DNA of 64,000 nucleotides from Terriglobales bacterium (GTDB lineage Bacteria > Acidobacteriota > Terriglobia > Terriglobales > Acidobacteriaceae), in the NCBI GenBank assembly GCA_035624455.1, contig DASPRM010000139.1, forward strand, positions 1 through 64,000, read 5' to 3'. The notes below the pieces were generated by a model, which saw nothing but the letters and a program-made list of their open reading frames with translations, had not been told where the DNA came from and made no database searches. Positions 1 through 8,264 of this stretch are shown piece after piece. A program made the translations under genes and the position numbers. The first letter of the stretch is position 1; the number at the start of each line of letters is the position of its first letter.

Positions 1-132
1 AGACGGACAACCAACGCTCTGCGCATACCTCAACTTTGCTCCGATGTCTTCCCCTGGATATTTCTTCACGGAAATGGGTTGGGAACTGGCCGCGATGGTA
101 AGCAGCAAAAAAAACAACCAGCCGGTGCGCAT
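1..132 (-). CDS. Exported protein, N-terminal fragment (runs off window)
   Basis: Forty-four codons are visible before the window edge, starting at an ATG whose first base is at 132. They encode a clear signal peptide: MRTGW, a hydrophobic FFLLLTIAA core and a small-residue cleavage region. The mature part begins with VKKYPGEDIGAKL. A segment of the type YPGxDIGAK just after the signal peptide is known to me from acidobacterial exported parallel beta-helix (pectate-lyase-like) proteins, so that fold is a guess; too little is present for a real assignment. The next gene on the same strand, a beta-barrel-like protein, ends 111 bases upstream of this start. Confidence 0.6.
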   Translation of the reverse strand, partial: MRTGWLFFLLLTIAASSQPISVKKYPGEDIGAKLRYAQSVGCPS

Positions 133-243
133 AGACTATCCTCCTTCGGCCATAGGTTTGGGTGGAGCTGTTTGCTCCCTGACCAGCCATGCTGAGATGA
201 ACTTCGTCTTGACTTAACTAATACGGGCGATGTTTGCACTGAC

Positions 244-816
244 TCAAAACACGTAATTCGGCCCAAAGGTAATCCTCAAATTGTGATTTGCTCCGTGGTT
301 GAAGTACATCTCATCCCCAAGATCCAGTCTAAAGCCCCATTTTCCGGCATAGGCCTCAAAACCCGTTCCGGGATAGAAAACTGCGTTGCGATGCTGAGCC
401 CGGATGTCGTTGACTTGGGTATTGGTGCTGCCGAACGGTGCAGTGGAACTGGGATTGATGTTTACCAGTCCGCCTTTGGCCGTTAGAAAGACACGCAGAG
501 GCCCAGCCCCTACACTGTAAGCGGCCCCTCCAAGAATATGGAATGCGTGCAGACGTGATTGCACACTCGAGCTAGCTCCTGTGGCCGGGTCGACTACTGC
601 TTCTCGGAACGTACGATTGAAGTCGTAGGCCGTTTCGCCTTCCACTGAAAGCCGCCTATTCACAAAGAATGCCCCGCGAAGGCCAACCCCTCCGAGCTTC
701 GCCGGCGTGAAACCGAAGTACTGTCCGAAAATCCCGACCTCCAGGTTGGTTTGGGCAGAAGCGGCAGGAGAACAGAATGAGAGCAGGATTAACAGGTAAA
801 TTGACTTTCTAGCCAT
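244..816 (-). CDS. Exported outer-membrane beta-barrel-like protein
   Basis: A 190-residue protein of unknown specific function. Residues 1-21 form a signal peptide (MARKS, a LLILLSF core, ending in ASA before Gln-22). The rest is rich in alternating hydrophobic and polar stretches, Gly and aromatic residues, and ends in FGPNYVF. A C-terminal Phe after alternating residues is the usual signature of barrels inserted by the BAM complex. The length fits a small 8-stranded barrel of the OmpA/OmpX-like porin superfamily. No enzymatic motif is visible. It lies on the minus strand upstream of the partial exported protein and could share a transcript with it. The barrel assignment is inference from composition. 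Confidence 0.7.
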   Translation of the reverse strand: MARKSIYLLILLSFCSPAASAQTNLEVGIFGQYFGFTPAKLGGVGLRGAFFVNRRLSVEGETAYDFNRTFREAVVDPATGASSSVQSRLHAFHILGGAAYSVGAGPLRVFLTAKGGLVNINPSSTAPFGSTNTQVNDIRAQHRNAVFYPGTGFEAYAGKWGFRLDLGDEMYFNHGANHNLRITFGPNYVF

Positions 817-938
817 TGAGCGTTCTTACTCCTCTTTTTGAATGCACGACCGGATATTAGAGCGACCACGAATTATAGATGGCGGCCAAGCATTCAAGAT
901 GTGTGAGGAACGCCTCGCACTTTCGTTAACCGTAGTGG

Positions 939-1154
939 TTATTTGGCGTGCACTCGGGAATGACAACGACGACAGAGAACAATTAGATTTGATTCCGAAT
1001 CATCTCCCGACTGCGCACGCGGCTTAAGGTGATGGACATCCAGATAAGAAAAGCTTCCGCAGTACTGACATCGCCAGCAATCCCGGTTTAGAACTTGCAG
1101 CCGCAATTGGCGATACGAATCAGGATCAAGCCTACGGCGAGAATTCTTGGTCAA
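939..1154 (-). CDS. Small HNH endonuclease-like protein
   Basis: A 71-residue stand-alone HNH domain. Two zinc-knuckle Cys pairs (CQYC near residues 29-32 and CRRC near 61-64) bracket the catalytic DVHHLKPRAQSGDD segment, and the second knuckle is followed by HSRVH. This order (CxxC, HH, N, CxxCH) is that of the McrA/HNH family, whose members cleave DNA with a divalent metal. At this size there is no specificity domain, so the natural substrate cannot be inferred. Its start lies 8 bases after the stop of an upstream small frame, which suggests a two-gene unit. No phage or restriction genes are nearby. Confidence 0.75.
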   Translation of the reverse strand: MTKNSRRRLDPDSYRQLRLQVLNRDCWRCQYCGSFSYLDVHHLKPRAQSGDDSESNLIVLCRRCHSRVHAK

Positions 1155-1162
1155 TCATTCGC

Positions 1163-1396
1163 TCATGATGCTAATTGCAGATGTTCAAGCAGTCTCATCT
1201 GTTGGGCAGCGGGTAAGAACTTTAAGAGGCGTCGTGTCGATGCCAAGAGTACATCAGAGTTATCGTCGTTAAGACTTGCCCCGGCCAGGAAGTCTGCACA
1301 AATCATCTCCAGGCAGTAGCCTCGAGACTTATCTGAGCGGAATAAAAGGTTTTTGGACCTTTCTTGCTCTGACCCAAAAAGAGAAACGCGAACCAA
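1163..1396 (-). CDS. Small hypothetical protein upstream of the HNH gene
   Basis: A 77-residue frame I do not recognise. The C-terminal half (LLASTRRLLKFLPAAQQMRL) looks like an amphipathic helical segment. The N-terminal 30 residues look less protein-like, so a start at Met-31 (MICADFL) is possible. The main argument for its being real is position: its stop is 8 bases before the HNH start on the same strand, as in a translationally linked pair. It has no cysteine knuckles or known motif, and there is no evidence for an immunity or regulatory role. It could be a chance frame. Confidence 0.35.
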   Translation of the reverse strand: MVRVSLFGSEQERSKNLLFRSDKSRGYCLEMICADFLAGASLNDDNSDVLLASTRRLLKFLPAAQQMRLLEHLQLAS

Positions 1397-1692
1397 ATGG
1401 GACCGAGGATTGTGCCAGTGCGCCCCCCGGTTCTTGACCTACAGTCAGAGTCGCGCCCTGCTGAGAACCGAATCTTGGCTTCCTAACTTTTGTCTCCAAC
1501 TTGTAAAAGGATTCCCTCGCGGGGCAGCAGACTCATCGGGGGCTCGGGTGTAGATCCTATGTTTTCAATACGTTACACATCTGACGTCGTCGGGCGACAT
1601 TGTCTCGGTGAAGCAAAGCATGCGACTGCCGTGAGTATTGCTCATCTATACTTCCAGCGTTGACTCTGCAGTCATCTACTGGCAGGCAGGTT

Positions 1693-2370
1693 ATGGAAAA
1701 GATCCTGGTGATAGAAGATGATCGGACGGTTCAGAAGGCCCTGAAGAGGCTTTTTGAAGGGGCAGGCTACCGCGTAGACACGAGGTTCGATGGGTCCGAA
1801 GGTTTGGAAGCATTTCATGCGCTTCCTCCCTCGGCGGTGGTACTTGATCTGCGTCTGCCTGGGCGGCCAGGGCAGGAAGTTTGCCGGGAGATCAAGCAGC
1901 AGTCACCCGCCCTGCCCATCATTGTGCTGAGTGCGACCACGGATGTGACCGACAAGGTTCTGCTACTAGAGTTGGGGGCCGACGACTATGTCACCAAGCC
2001 CTTCAGCCCGCGCGAACTCTTGGCGCGAGTGCAGGCGGCCATCCGCAGGTCGAATCGGTCGGTGGTTAGCGACGTCTTTGGGTTTGGCGATGTGGCGGTG
2101 GACTTCGCCAAGATGGACGTAACGCGTGAAGGGCGCGCCGTGATTCTGACCGCCCAGGAATTCAAGCTGCTGAAGTTCCTGGTCAAGAACCAAGAGCGGG
2201 TGTTTTCGCGCGAGGAACTGCTTAATGAAGTCTGGGGTTACGAGAACTATCCTTCGACCCGCACCGTGGACAACCATGTGTTGCGATTGCGGCAGAAGCT
2301 GGAGAAGGAACCTGCCGATCCAATTCATTTCCGCACCGTACATGGTGTGGGCTACAAATTCGTGCCGTAA
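1693..2370 (+). CDS. OmpR/PhoB-family response regulator
   Basis: DNA-binding response regulator of 225 residues from the ATG at 1693. A start 33 bases upstream is open, but the receiver domain fits the MEKILVIEDD start. The receiver domain has the acidic pair at residues 9-10, phospho-acceptor Asp-52 (VVLDLRLPG), Ser/Thr in LSATT and Lys-102 (YVTKPF). The C-terminal winged helix (from about residue 130) ends in the typical RTVDNHVLRLRQKLE and GVGYKFVP. It belongs with the histidine kinase that follows 32 bases downstream. The operon context suggests that it controls the porin and cupredoxin-like genes behind it, which is inference. Confidence 0.93.
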   Translation: MEKILVIEDDRTVQKALKRLFEGAGYRVDTRFDGSEGLEAFHALPPSAVVLDLRLPGRPGQEVCREIKQQSPALPIIVLSATTDVTDKVLLLELGADDYVTKPFSPRELLARVQAAIRRSNRSVVSDVFGFGDVAVDFAKMDVTREGRAVILTAQEFKLLKFLVKNQERVFSREELLNEVWGYENYPSTRTVDNHVLRLRQKLEKEPADPIHFRTVHGVGYKFVP

Positions 2371-2402
2371 GATCTGAGTAGAAAGAGCGAGCGGGAAAAC
2401 CG

Positions 2403-4184
2403 GTGAAACTGCGCACAAAGTTCCTTTTGTCTCTGCTGCTGGTTTCTTCGGCGCTCACCTGCGCCACCCTGTTAGTGGTTCGCCGGGCATTCCAGGTCCA
2501 GATCAGAAAGATGCTGGTTGAGGACCTCCACGGAGCGGTTCTCACTTTTCAGAATTTCGAGCACGATCGGCAGCAAAACCTCATCCGGTCGGCGGAACTG
2601 CTTGCCAGCCTGCCCAATCTCAAGGCTCTGATGACGACGCACCATGCCGCGACCATTCAGGACGCATCCGGCGAACTATGGCCGCTGGTGGGTAGCGACC
2701 TTTTCGTGCTTTCCGATCCCGAAGGGCATATCGTAGCTTTGCATAGCGCAGCCAGTGGAGTTAGCTCGCAAGCCGCCGAGGAATGGCTGCGCCGATCGTT
2801 GGTGAGTTCCCAGGAAGGGAACTGGTGGTTCATCGGAGGTCACCTGTTTGAGGTTTTCTTGCAGCCGATCTATTTCGGGTCGGCCACGGACTCGCATCTG
2901 TTGGGTATTCTTTCAGTAGGGTACGAGGTCAACGACCGGGTGGCGCGGGAAGTGGGCGCGATTGCAGCCAGTCAGGTAATTTTCAGGTATGGCGACACTC
3001 CCGCGGCGAGTACGCTCGGGGCGAGCGAGCGTGGCGAGGTGGTATCGGTTTTGGCCCGATATCGGTCGGGCGGTTCCGAGCCTTGTGACATAACGGTCGG
3101 TCGGGAGCGCTTTTTGTCGACCTCCGTAAACCTGGGGAAATCGTCGGTTCCGGTGAGCCTGGTGGTCCTGAAGTCATTCGACCAGGCGACGCAGTTTCTG
3201 CGCACCGTCAATCAACTCTTGTTAGGGTTGGGATTGGTAGCTATCCTGGTCGGCTCTGGCCTTGTGTTCTTTATCTCCCACACCTTCACGCAGCCGTTGG
3301 AGGATCTGGTCGGCGGTGTTCGTGCGCTGGAGAAGGGCGATTTCCATTACCCGCTAGGGACTGGCGGCAATGATGAAGTGGCAGAGCTTACCAGTGCTTT
3401 CGATCGGATGCGGCAAAGCATTCTAGTCGCGCAGCAGCGGCTGCTGGAAGCAGAGCGCCTGGCGACGATAGGACAGATGGCTAGCTCCATATCGCACGAT
3501 CTGCGGCATCGATTGACCGCGATCGTCGCCAATGCCGAATTTTTGGCAGAGGCCGGACTGGATTCGGGCCAGCGCCAGGAACTGTATCAGGAGGTGAGCG
3601 CGGCGGTCCACCAGATGACCGACTTGTTGGAGTCGCTACTGGAGTTTTCACGAACTCCGGAATCGTTACATCCAGAATTGGTATCCATTGAGGATGTAGT
3701 CAGGCGTTCGATCGCGGCAATTCGAACCGATCCGGCATATCAACACGTGGTCATCACGGTGGAAGCCGCCGGTGAGGTCCAGGGTTGGTTCGACCCGAAG
3801 AAGCTGGAGCGTGTCTTTTACAACCTGCTGCTCAATGCCTGCGAGATGCTGCCGCATGACTCAGGGCGGATTGATGTGCGCATTGAGCGCCAAGCGGAGA
3901 GCGTTCAGATTTCCGTAGCCGACAATGGCCCAGGTATTCCGGCCCATTTGCAGGATAAAGTATTCCAGCCGTTTGTGAGCTATGGTAAGCAGAACGGCTC
4001 CGGTCTGGGCCTCGCCATCGTGCAGAAGATCTGCCAGGACCATGGCGGCGAGGTTTCACTGAAGAGCGCCGCGCCCGGCGGGACGACGTTCAAGATTGTG
4101 CTCCCGATCCAGGTGGGGCGATCTGGGGAACAGCCGCCCTCTGCCGTCCCCGTGTTGCGCGGGGAACGCCAGGCCCAATCCTAG
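2403..4184 (+). CDS. Membrane sensor histidine kinase with HAMP domain
   Basis: A 593-residue sensor kinase with a GTG start. One membrane segment lies at about residues 5-27 and a second at about 270-292; between them is an extracytoplasmic sensor domain of about 240 residues with no recognised fold. It is followed by HAMP (about 292-345), a DHp domain with the phospho-accepting His-365 in SISHDLRHRL, and a catalytic ATPase domain with N-box NLLLNACEM, G1 DNGPGI and G2 GSGLGLAIV. It autophosphorylates and should phosphorylate Asp-52 of the adjacent regulator. The signal is unknown. The downstream porin begins 22 bases after the stop, so the sensor and the outer-membrane genes probably share a transcript. 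Confidence 0.92.
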   Translation: MKLRTKFLLSLLLVSSALTCATLLVVRRAFQVQIRKMLVEDLHGAVLTFQNFEHDRQQNLIRSAELLASLPNLKALMTTHHAATIQDASGELWPLVGSDLFVLSDPEGHIVALHSAASGVSSQAAEEWLRRSLVSSQEGNWWFIGGHLFEVFLQPIYFGSATDSHLLGILSVGYEVNDRVAREVGAIAASQVIFRYGDTPAASTLGASERGEVVSVLARYRSGGSEPCDITVGRERFLSTSVNLGKSSVPVSLVVLKSFDQATQFLRTVNQLLLGLGLVAILVGSGLVFFISHTFTQPLEDLVGGVRALEKGDFHYPLGTGGNDEVAELTSAFDRMRQSILVAQQRLLEAERLATIGQMASSISHDLRHRLTAIVANAEFLAEAGLDSGQRQELYQEVSAAVHQMTDLLESLLEFSRTPESLHPELVSIEDVVRRSIAAIRTDPAYQHVVITVEAAGEVQGWFDPKKLERVFYNLLLNACEMLPHDSGRIDVRIERQAESVQISVADNGPGIPAHLQDKVFQPFVSYGKQNGSGLGLAIVQKICQDHGGEVSLKSAAPGGTTFKIVLPIQVGRSGEQPPSAVPVLRGERQAQS

Positions 4185-4206
4185 TCTGGCTGTATGGAGG
4201 CGCCGA

Positions 4207-5778
4207 ATGGATCAGAAGAATGCATTCGGGCTCGCCAGGAGTGTGTCGCTAACGCTGATGCTCCTGGGAGCTGCACTAACAGTGTGGGGCGAGAGTCCGG
4301 AAGCTCAGAGTGGGTCAGAGGCACCGACTTCGCTGACCAGCGCGATTCACGACCTGGAAGCGCAAATCCAACAGCTGCGGACGGATCTGCAAGAGGTGCG
4401 GCAAGATGCAGCCCGCTCCCATGCTGACACGGTGGAACTGCGCCGTGAGCTGGAGGCTACCAGGACCGAGTTGATCGCGATTTCTGCGCATCCGCAACCT
4501 AGCATTAGGGATCAGGAAGCTCGCTCCAGAGAAGCGGACGCCGCTGAGAGCAGCAGCTCTCTGGAGTCCGTGAAAGAAGACGTCCAGCTCCTGCGGGCTA
4601 AGGTCGACGAGCAGTATCAGACCAAGGTGGAGAGCGCTTCCAAGTACCGTGTGCGTCTATCAGGACTTGTGTTGCTGAACTTGTTCGGTAACGTGGGAAC
4701 GGTGGATAACATCGAAAACCCGGCTCTGGCTGAGCCGCAGAGCATCGGGAAATCGAATGGAAGCTTCAGCGGGACGCTTCGCCAGACCCAGCTTGGACTG
4801 GAAGTGTTTGGGCCGACCATCGCCGGAGCACGGCTGAGCGGGAACGTCCAGATGGACTTCGCCGGCGAATTTGCGCCAGTTCCCGGGGGCATCAACATGG
4901 GCCTGATGCGGTTTCGAACGGGCTTCGCGCGTCTAGACTGGGCGCGCACATCGATCATAGCTGGACAAGACAGGTTGTTCTTTATTCCCGAGTCTCCGAC
5001 ATCCTTTGCCTCGCTGGAAACTCCTGCGCTGGCCTATTCGGGAAATCTCTGGGCTTGGACGCCTCAGGTCAGGGTAGAACATCGTTTCCGCGCCGGGTCG
5101 AGCTCCGACATCACGGTTTCAGCAGGACTCCTGGATCCTGTTACCGGCGAGCCGCCCGGTACGGGGTATACCCGTAAGCCGGAGCCGGGCGAAGCGAGTG
5201 GTATACCTGCCTTTGCTGGACATGTCGCCTGGTCACATTCTGTGTTTGACAGGCAGCTGACCATCGGAGGTGCGGGATATACGAGCCGGCAGGATTGGGG
5301 ATTTGACCGCATTGTCCAGGCATGGATGGGTAGTGCGGATTGGAATCTTCCCCTGCGTCAATGGCTGGAACTGAGTGGATCGTTCTATCGCGGCAACTCC
5401 ATCGGAGGCCTCAATGGGGGACTTGGACGGAGCGCGCTATGGAGCGGCTTCCTCTCCAACCCCGCAACGTATGTTGCCGGGTTGGACACGATTGGAGGGT
5501 GGGCGCAATTGAAAATTCGTCCGGCACCGAAGTGGGAGCTTAATACGGCTTTTGGCCAAGACAATCCATTTGCTTCCCAACTGCGCGCATATCCGGGGTC
5601 GCCGTCCTACCTGGATACTTCCTTGGCGAGGAATCGTACTGCCTTCACGAACGTGATTTACAGACCTCGCTCGGACCTGCTGTTTTCCGCAGAGTATCGC
5701 CACCTCACCAGCTTTCCAATACAGGGGGCAGCCGAATCGGCCAATCACATCAATCTAGCGATGGGAGTACTGTTTTGA
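4207..5778 (+). CDS. Porin-like outer-membrane protein with N-terminal coiled coil
   Basis: A protein of 523 residues from ATG 4207, preceded by GGAGG at good spacing; the frame is open further upstream, but that part has no signal. It has a signal peptide (LTLMLLGAALTVWG), then a predicted coiled coil at about residues 45-155 (HDLEAQIQQLRTDLQEVRQ and a second heptad block ending DVQLLRAKVDEQYQTKVES). The rest, about 360 residues, is Gly/aromatic-rich alternating sequence typical of a 16- or 18-strand porin. The N-terminal coiled coil is a common periplasmic trimerisation or anchoring module of such porins. The substrate is unknown. The next gene overlaps by 4 bases, which indicates translational coupling. 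Confidence 0.8.
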   Translation: MDQKNAFGLARSVSLTLMLLGAALTVWGESPEAQSGSEAPTSLTSAIHDLEAQIQQLRTDLQEVRQDAARSHADTVELRRELEATRTELIAISAHPQPSIRDQEARSREADAAESSSSLESVKEDVQLLRAKVDEQYQTKVESASKYRVRLSGLVLLNLFGNVGTVDNIENPALAEPQSIGKSNGSFSGTLRQTQLGLEVFGPTIAGARLSGNVQMDFAGEFAPVPGGINMGLMRFRTGFARLDWARTSIIAGQDRLFFIPESPTSFASLETPALAYSGNLWAWTPQVRVEHRFRAGSSSDITVSAGLLDPVTGEPPGTGYTRKPEPGEASGIPAFAGHVAWSHSVFDRQLTIGGAGYTSRQDWGFDRIVQAWMGSADWNLPLRQWLELSGSFYRGNSIGGLNGGLGRSALWSGFLSNPATYVAGLDTIGGWAQLKIRPAPKWELNTAFGQDNPFASQLRAYPGSPSYLDTSLARNRTAFTNVIYRPRSDLLFSAEYRHLTSFPIQGAAESANHINLAMGVLF

Positions 5779-6524
5779 GGGGGCGTAGAGCACCGCGATT
5801 TCTGACAATACTGGCATGGATGGGCATAGCCGGAACACTGCAAGTTTTGGCCCAACAGGTCACGGTGACGGGGCGCGTGGACGTGAGGGAAGAAGGCGTT
5901 GCCAGCGGGCGATCCGACAACTCGGGTGTCCTCGTGTGGCTGGAGACTGCCGGCAATACTAGTCTGCCAGGGAATGCCTGGAGTCAAGCGGGCGGCGACC
6001 GCCACCTACGCCTCACGCAACGGAACAAGACTTTCGAGCCACACCTGCTGATCGTGCCTGTAGGGGCGACAGTGGAGTTTCCCAACCGTGACCCTTTCTT
6101 TCACAACGTCTTCTCCTTGTTCGAAGGCAAGCGATTTGACCTTGGTCTCTACGAAGCCGGCACCTCGCGCAATGTGCATTTTGACAAGCCCGGCATATCG
6201 TACATCTTCTGCAACATCCACAGCCAGATGAGCGCGGTAGTGGTTGCGTTATCCACGCCCTACTATGCGATCTCCGATAAGAGCGGGCAGTTTGCCATCG
6301 CGAATGTATATCCGGGCCGATATGTGCTGAGGCTTTGGGCGGAAGGCGCTGCTCCGGAGGCGCTGGAGGGACTGTCCCGGGCAGTCAGGGTTGGCGACGA
6401 GAATCGTACTCTTGGAGTGCTTAAGCTGTCCGTCTCACCTCTGGTGACGCTGACGCACAAGAACAAGTACGGGCGCGACTACGATCCGCCTACACCCGAT
6501 AGCCCTGCCTATACACAGCCCTAG
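5775..6524 (+). CDS. Exported cupredoxin-like protein (methylamine-utilization-like)
   Basis: A 249-residue exported protein. The TTG start at 5775 overlaps the porin stop as TTGA; it gives a complete signal peptide (RFLTILAWMGIAG, cleaved near ALAQQ). Residues about 80-155 form a cupredoxin-like beta-sandwich: PVGATVEFPNRDPFFHNVFS, then CNIHSQM. The His in FFHN and the Cys-Asn-Ile-His-Ser-Gln-Met group are the usual type-1 copper ligands (His, Cys, His, Met). The C-terminal third resembles a carboxypeptidase-regulatory-like beta domain (FAIANVYPGRYVLRLWAEG). Such proteins are often labelled methylamine utilization protein or plastocyanin-like. It may carry electrons or bind copper outside the cytoplasm. 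It is the last gene of the operon; a terminator follows. Confidence 0.82.
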   Translation: MRGRRAPRFLTILAWMGIAGTLQVLAQQVTVTGRVDVREEGVASGRSDNSGVLVWLETAGNTSLPGNAWSQAGGDRHLRLTQRNKTFEPHLLIVPVGATVEFPNRDPFFHNVFSLFEGKRFDLGLYEAGTSRNVHFDKPGISYIFCNIHSQMSAVVVALSTPYYAISDKSGQFAIANVYPGRYVLRLWAEGAAPEALEGLSRAVRVGDENRTLGVLKLSVSPLVTLTHKNKYGRDYDPPTPDSPAYTQP

Positions 6525-6643
6525 TGCATCAATGCAGACTGCCGTAATCAGGCTGTGACGATCTTTTTACGTTCCTGTGACAATTGATTGCGGGCCGCTG
6601 GGTAGTATGAACATAATTTCCAGTTGTACAGGTGCACCTTAGG

Positions 6644-6682
6644 CCGCCGCGATGATTCGCCTCTCGCGGCGGTTCTGTTTTA
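6644..6682 (+). terminator. Rho-independent terminator after the cupredoxin-like gene
   Basis: A 9-bp perfect stem, CCGCCGCGA (6644-6652) with TCGCGGCGG (6664-6672), has an 11-base loop and is followed by TTCTGTTTTATT. The T-rich tail is only on the plus-strand side, so it closes the sensor/porin/cupredoxin operon. Confidence 0.8.
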
Positions 6683-6704
6683 TTGAGACAGCAAAATCAT
6701 TTTT

Positions 6705-7574
6705 CTATATTTTCCATTCGTTGCGAAGACTTTCTGGAGAGACGCCGCTCGCCCGCAGAGTTCTGAGACTGAGCGAATCGTGACGCTTTGCCAGGCGCTG
6801 TCCTCGTGCATCGGTCAGCAGATCGCAATGGTAGTAGTCAGGGGCGCGAAGATCCAAGGCGCTGAACAAGAGCAACTGTCGGGCGGTCGATTTCAGGAGG
6901 TCGCAGCCGCGCACGACCTCAGTGATTCCCATGGCCGAATCATCCACCACGACAGCCAATTGATAGGCGGGGACATCGTCGCGGCGCCAAACGACGAAAT
7001 CTCCAAAATCCACGCCTGCCGTGAACTGCTGTTCATCCTGAAGGCCATCATTGAAACGAACCATTTGCCTGTCGGGAACCCGAAAGCGCCAATTTACGCC
7101 TGCCGGACCGCTGGCATCGGTCGTGTTGGAACGGCAGGTTCCAGGATAGAGTGCTTCATCATTGTCAGCGTGCGGAGCCTGAGCTGCCTCTGAGAGATCC
7201 TTGCGCGAGCATGTGCACGGATAGATTGCGTCCAGTTGGCGCAGCTTCTGCCAGGCCTTGAGGTACCAGGCTCGTCTTTCGCTCTGTGAATAGGGTGCAA
7301 CCGGACCGCCGCAATCCGGACCTTCCTGCCAGCGGATCCCAAACCAGCGGAGATCTTCTAACATGGCGGTGGTGTACTCCCGCTTGGAGCGCTGAGGGTC
7401 GAGATCCTCATTCCTGAGGATCAAAGTTCCACGATTCGCGAGCGCCCTCTGGTAAGCGATCCAGAAAGTCCGAGCGTGTCCAAGATGAAGGTATCCGGTA
7501 GGGGAAGGGGCAAGTCGTCCGCGATACCTCGAGGACAGGGTGGGCTCCATTTTCCGATGAGGCGTTGTCGGCAA
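6705..7574 (-). CDS. gluQ: Glutamyl-Q tRNA(Asp) synthetase
   Basis: A 289-residue truncated glutamyl-tRNA synthetase paralogue (GluQRS/YadB). It activates glutamate and transfers it to the queuosine base of tRNA-Asp. The HIGH-type motif is HLGH in PSPTGYLHLGHARTFW, and the KMSKS counterpart is LAKRHDS near the C terminus. The zinc site residues are CTC (in YPCTCSRKD) and, further on, the Tyr and Cys of LYPGTCR. There is no anticodon-binding domain, as expected: the full GluRS is about 470 residues. Translation may start at MEPTLSS (7550) rather than MPTTPHR. The peroxiredoxin gene upstream on the same strand ends 35 bases before the start. Confidence 0.9.
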   Translation of the reverse strand: MPTTPHRKMEPTLSSRYRGRLAPSPTGYLHLGHARTFWIAYQRALANRGTLILRNEDLDPQRSKREYTTAMLEDLRWFGIRWQEGPDCGGPVAPYSQSERRAWYLKAWQKLRQLDAIYPCTCSRKDLSEAAQAPHADNDEALYPGTCRSNTTDASGPAGVNWRFRVPDRQMVRFNDGLQDEQQFTAGVDFGDFVVWRRDDVPAYQLAVVVDDSAMGITEVVRGCDLLKSTARQLLLFSALDLRAPDYYHCDLLTDARGQRLAKRHDSLSLRTLRASGVSPESLRNEWKI

Positions 7575-7609
7575 TCGTGATGTTAGTACAGGCGCGCCAG
7601 CATGATCTC

Positions 7610-8131
7610 CTAGTGCGTGGGAGCACCTTGCAGTTGGGCTAATGCTGCCAGGACCTCGTCACTGTGCTTCCTGGGATCAACGCTGGTGAACACCTTTACG
7701 ATCTTTCCTTGGGGATCGACGATAAAGGTGTTGCGGGAAGAGAATTTGATCACGGCGAGGTTGGTCAGTGAGCCGTACAGCTTGGAGACTTGCTTGTCCT
7801 TGTCAGACAGCAGCTTGAAGCTGAGGCCCTCCTTGGCACAGAAGCCCTTGTGCGAGTCGACGGAGTCCACGCTGATTCCGAGGACAACCGCATGCTTCTC
7901 CAGATATTTCTGCTGATCGCGCTGGAAATTGTGGGCTTCAATGGTGCAGCCGCTGGTGAAATCCTTGGGATAGAAGTACAGCACGACCCAACTTCCCCGG
8001 AACTGGTTCAGACTGGTGGGCTTGCCCTCCTGCGACATCAGGGTGAAACCGGGTGCGGTGGTGCCGGCTGCGGGTACAGAATCTGTAGAGAGAAAAAGAG
8101 GAAGCATAGCCAGAACTATAACGTGCATCAT
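7610..8131 (-). CDS. Exported PrxQ/Bcp-type peroxiredoxin
   Basis: Thiol peroxidase of the Bcp/PrxQ family, 173 residues from Met at 8131 (an alternative Met is 3 bases on). The N terminus is hydrophobic (MHVIVLAMLPLFLSTDSVPAAG), which suggests export, unusual for a family that is normally cytoplasmic. The peroxidatic Cys-62 lies in YPKDFTSGCTIEA. The position 5 residues later, where many Bcp proteins have the resolving Cys, is His. Cys-98 in KGFCAKEGLSF lies in the helix that holds the resolving Cys in the PrxQ-beta group, so a Cys-62/Cys-98 disulfide cycle is likely. It would reduce peroxides with a thioredoxin-like donor in the envelope. Confidence 0.88.
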   Translation of the reverse strand: MMHVIVLAMLPLFLSTDSVPAAGTTAPGFTLMSQEGKPTSLNQFRGSWVVLYFYPKDFTSGCTIEAHNFQRDQQKYLEKHAVVLGISVDSVDSHKGFCAKEGLSFKLLSDKDKQVSKLYGSLTNLAVIKFSSRNTFIVDPQGKIVKVFTSVDPRKHSDEVLAALAQLQGAPTH

Positions 8132-8264
8132 GATATTGGCATACGAGCAACCCGCGATTGGCAAACACGGGTTCGCTAATTCGCCCGCGTGCTTTACGTT
8201 TCCCTTTCGTCGCTGTGCGATCAGGGTGAGCCAACCCCTAAATCGAGTGGAGAGCCCGGCTTCG

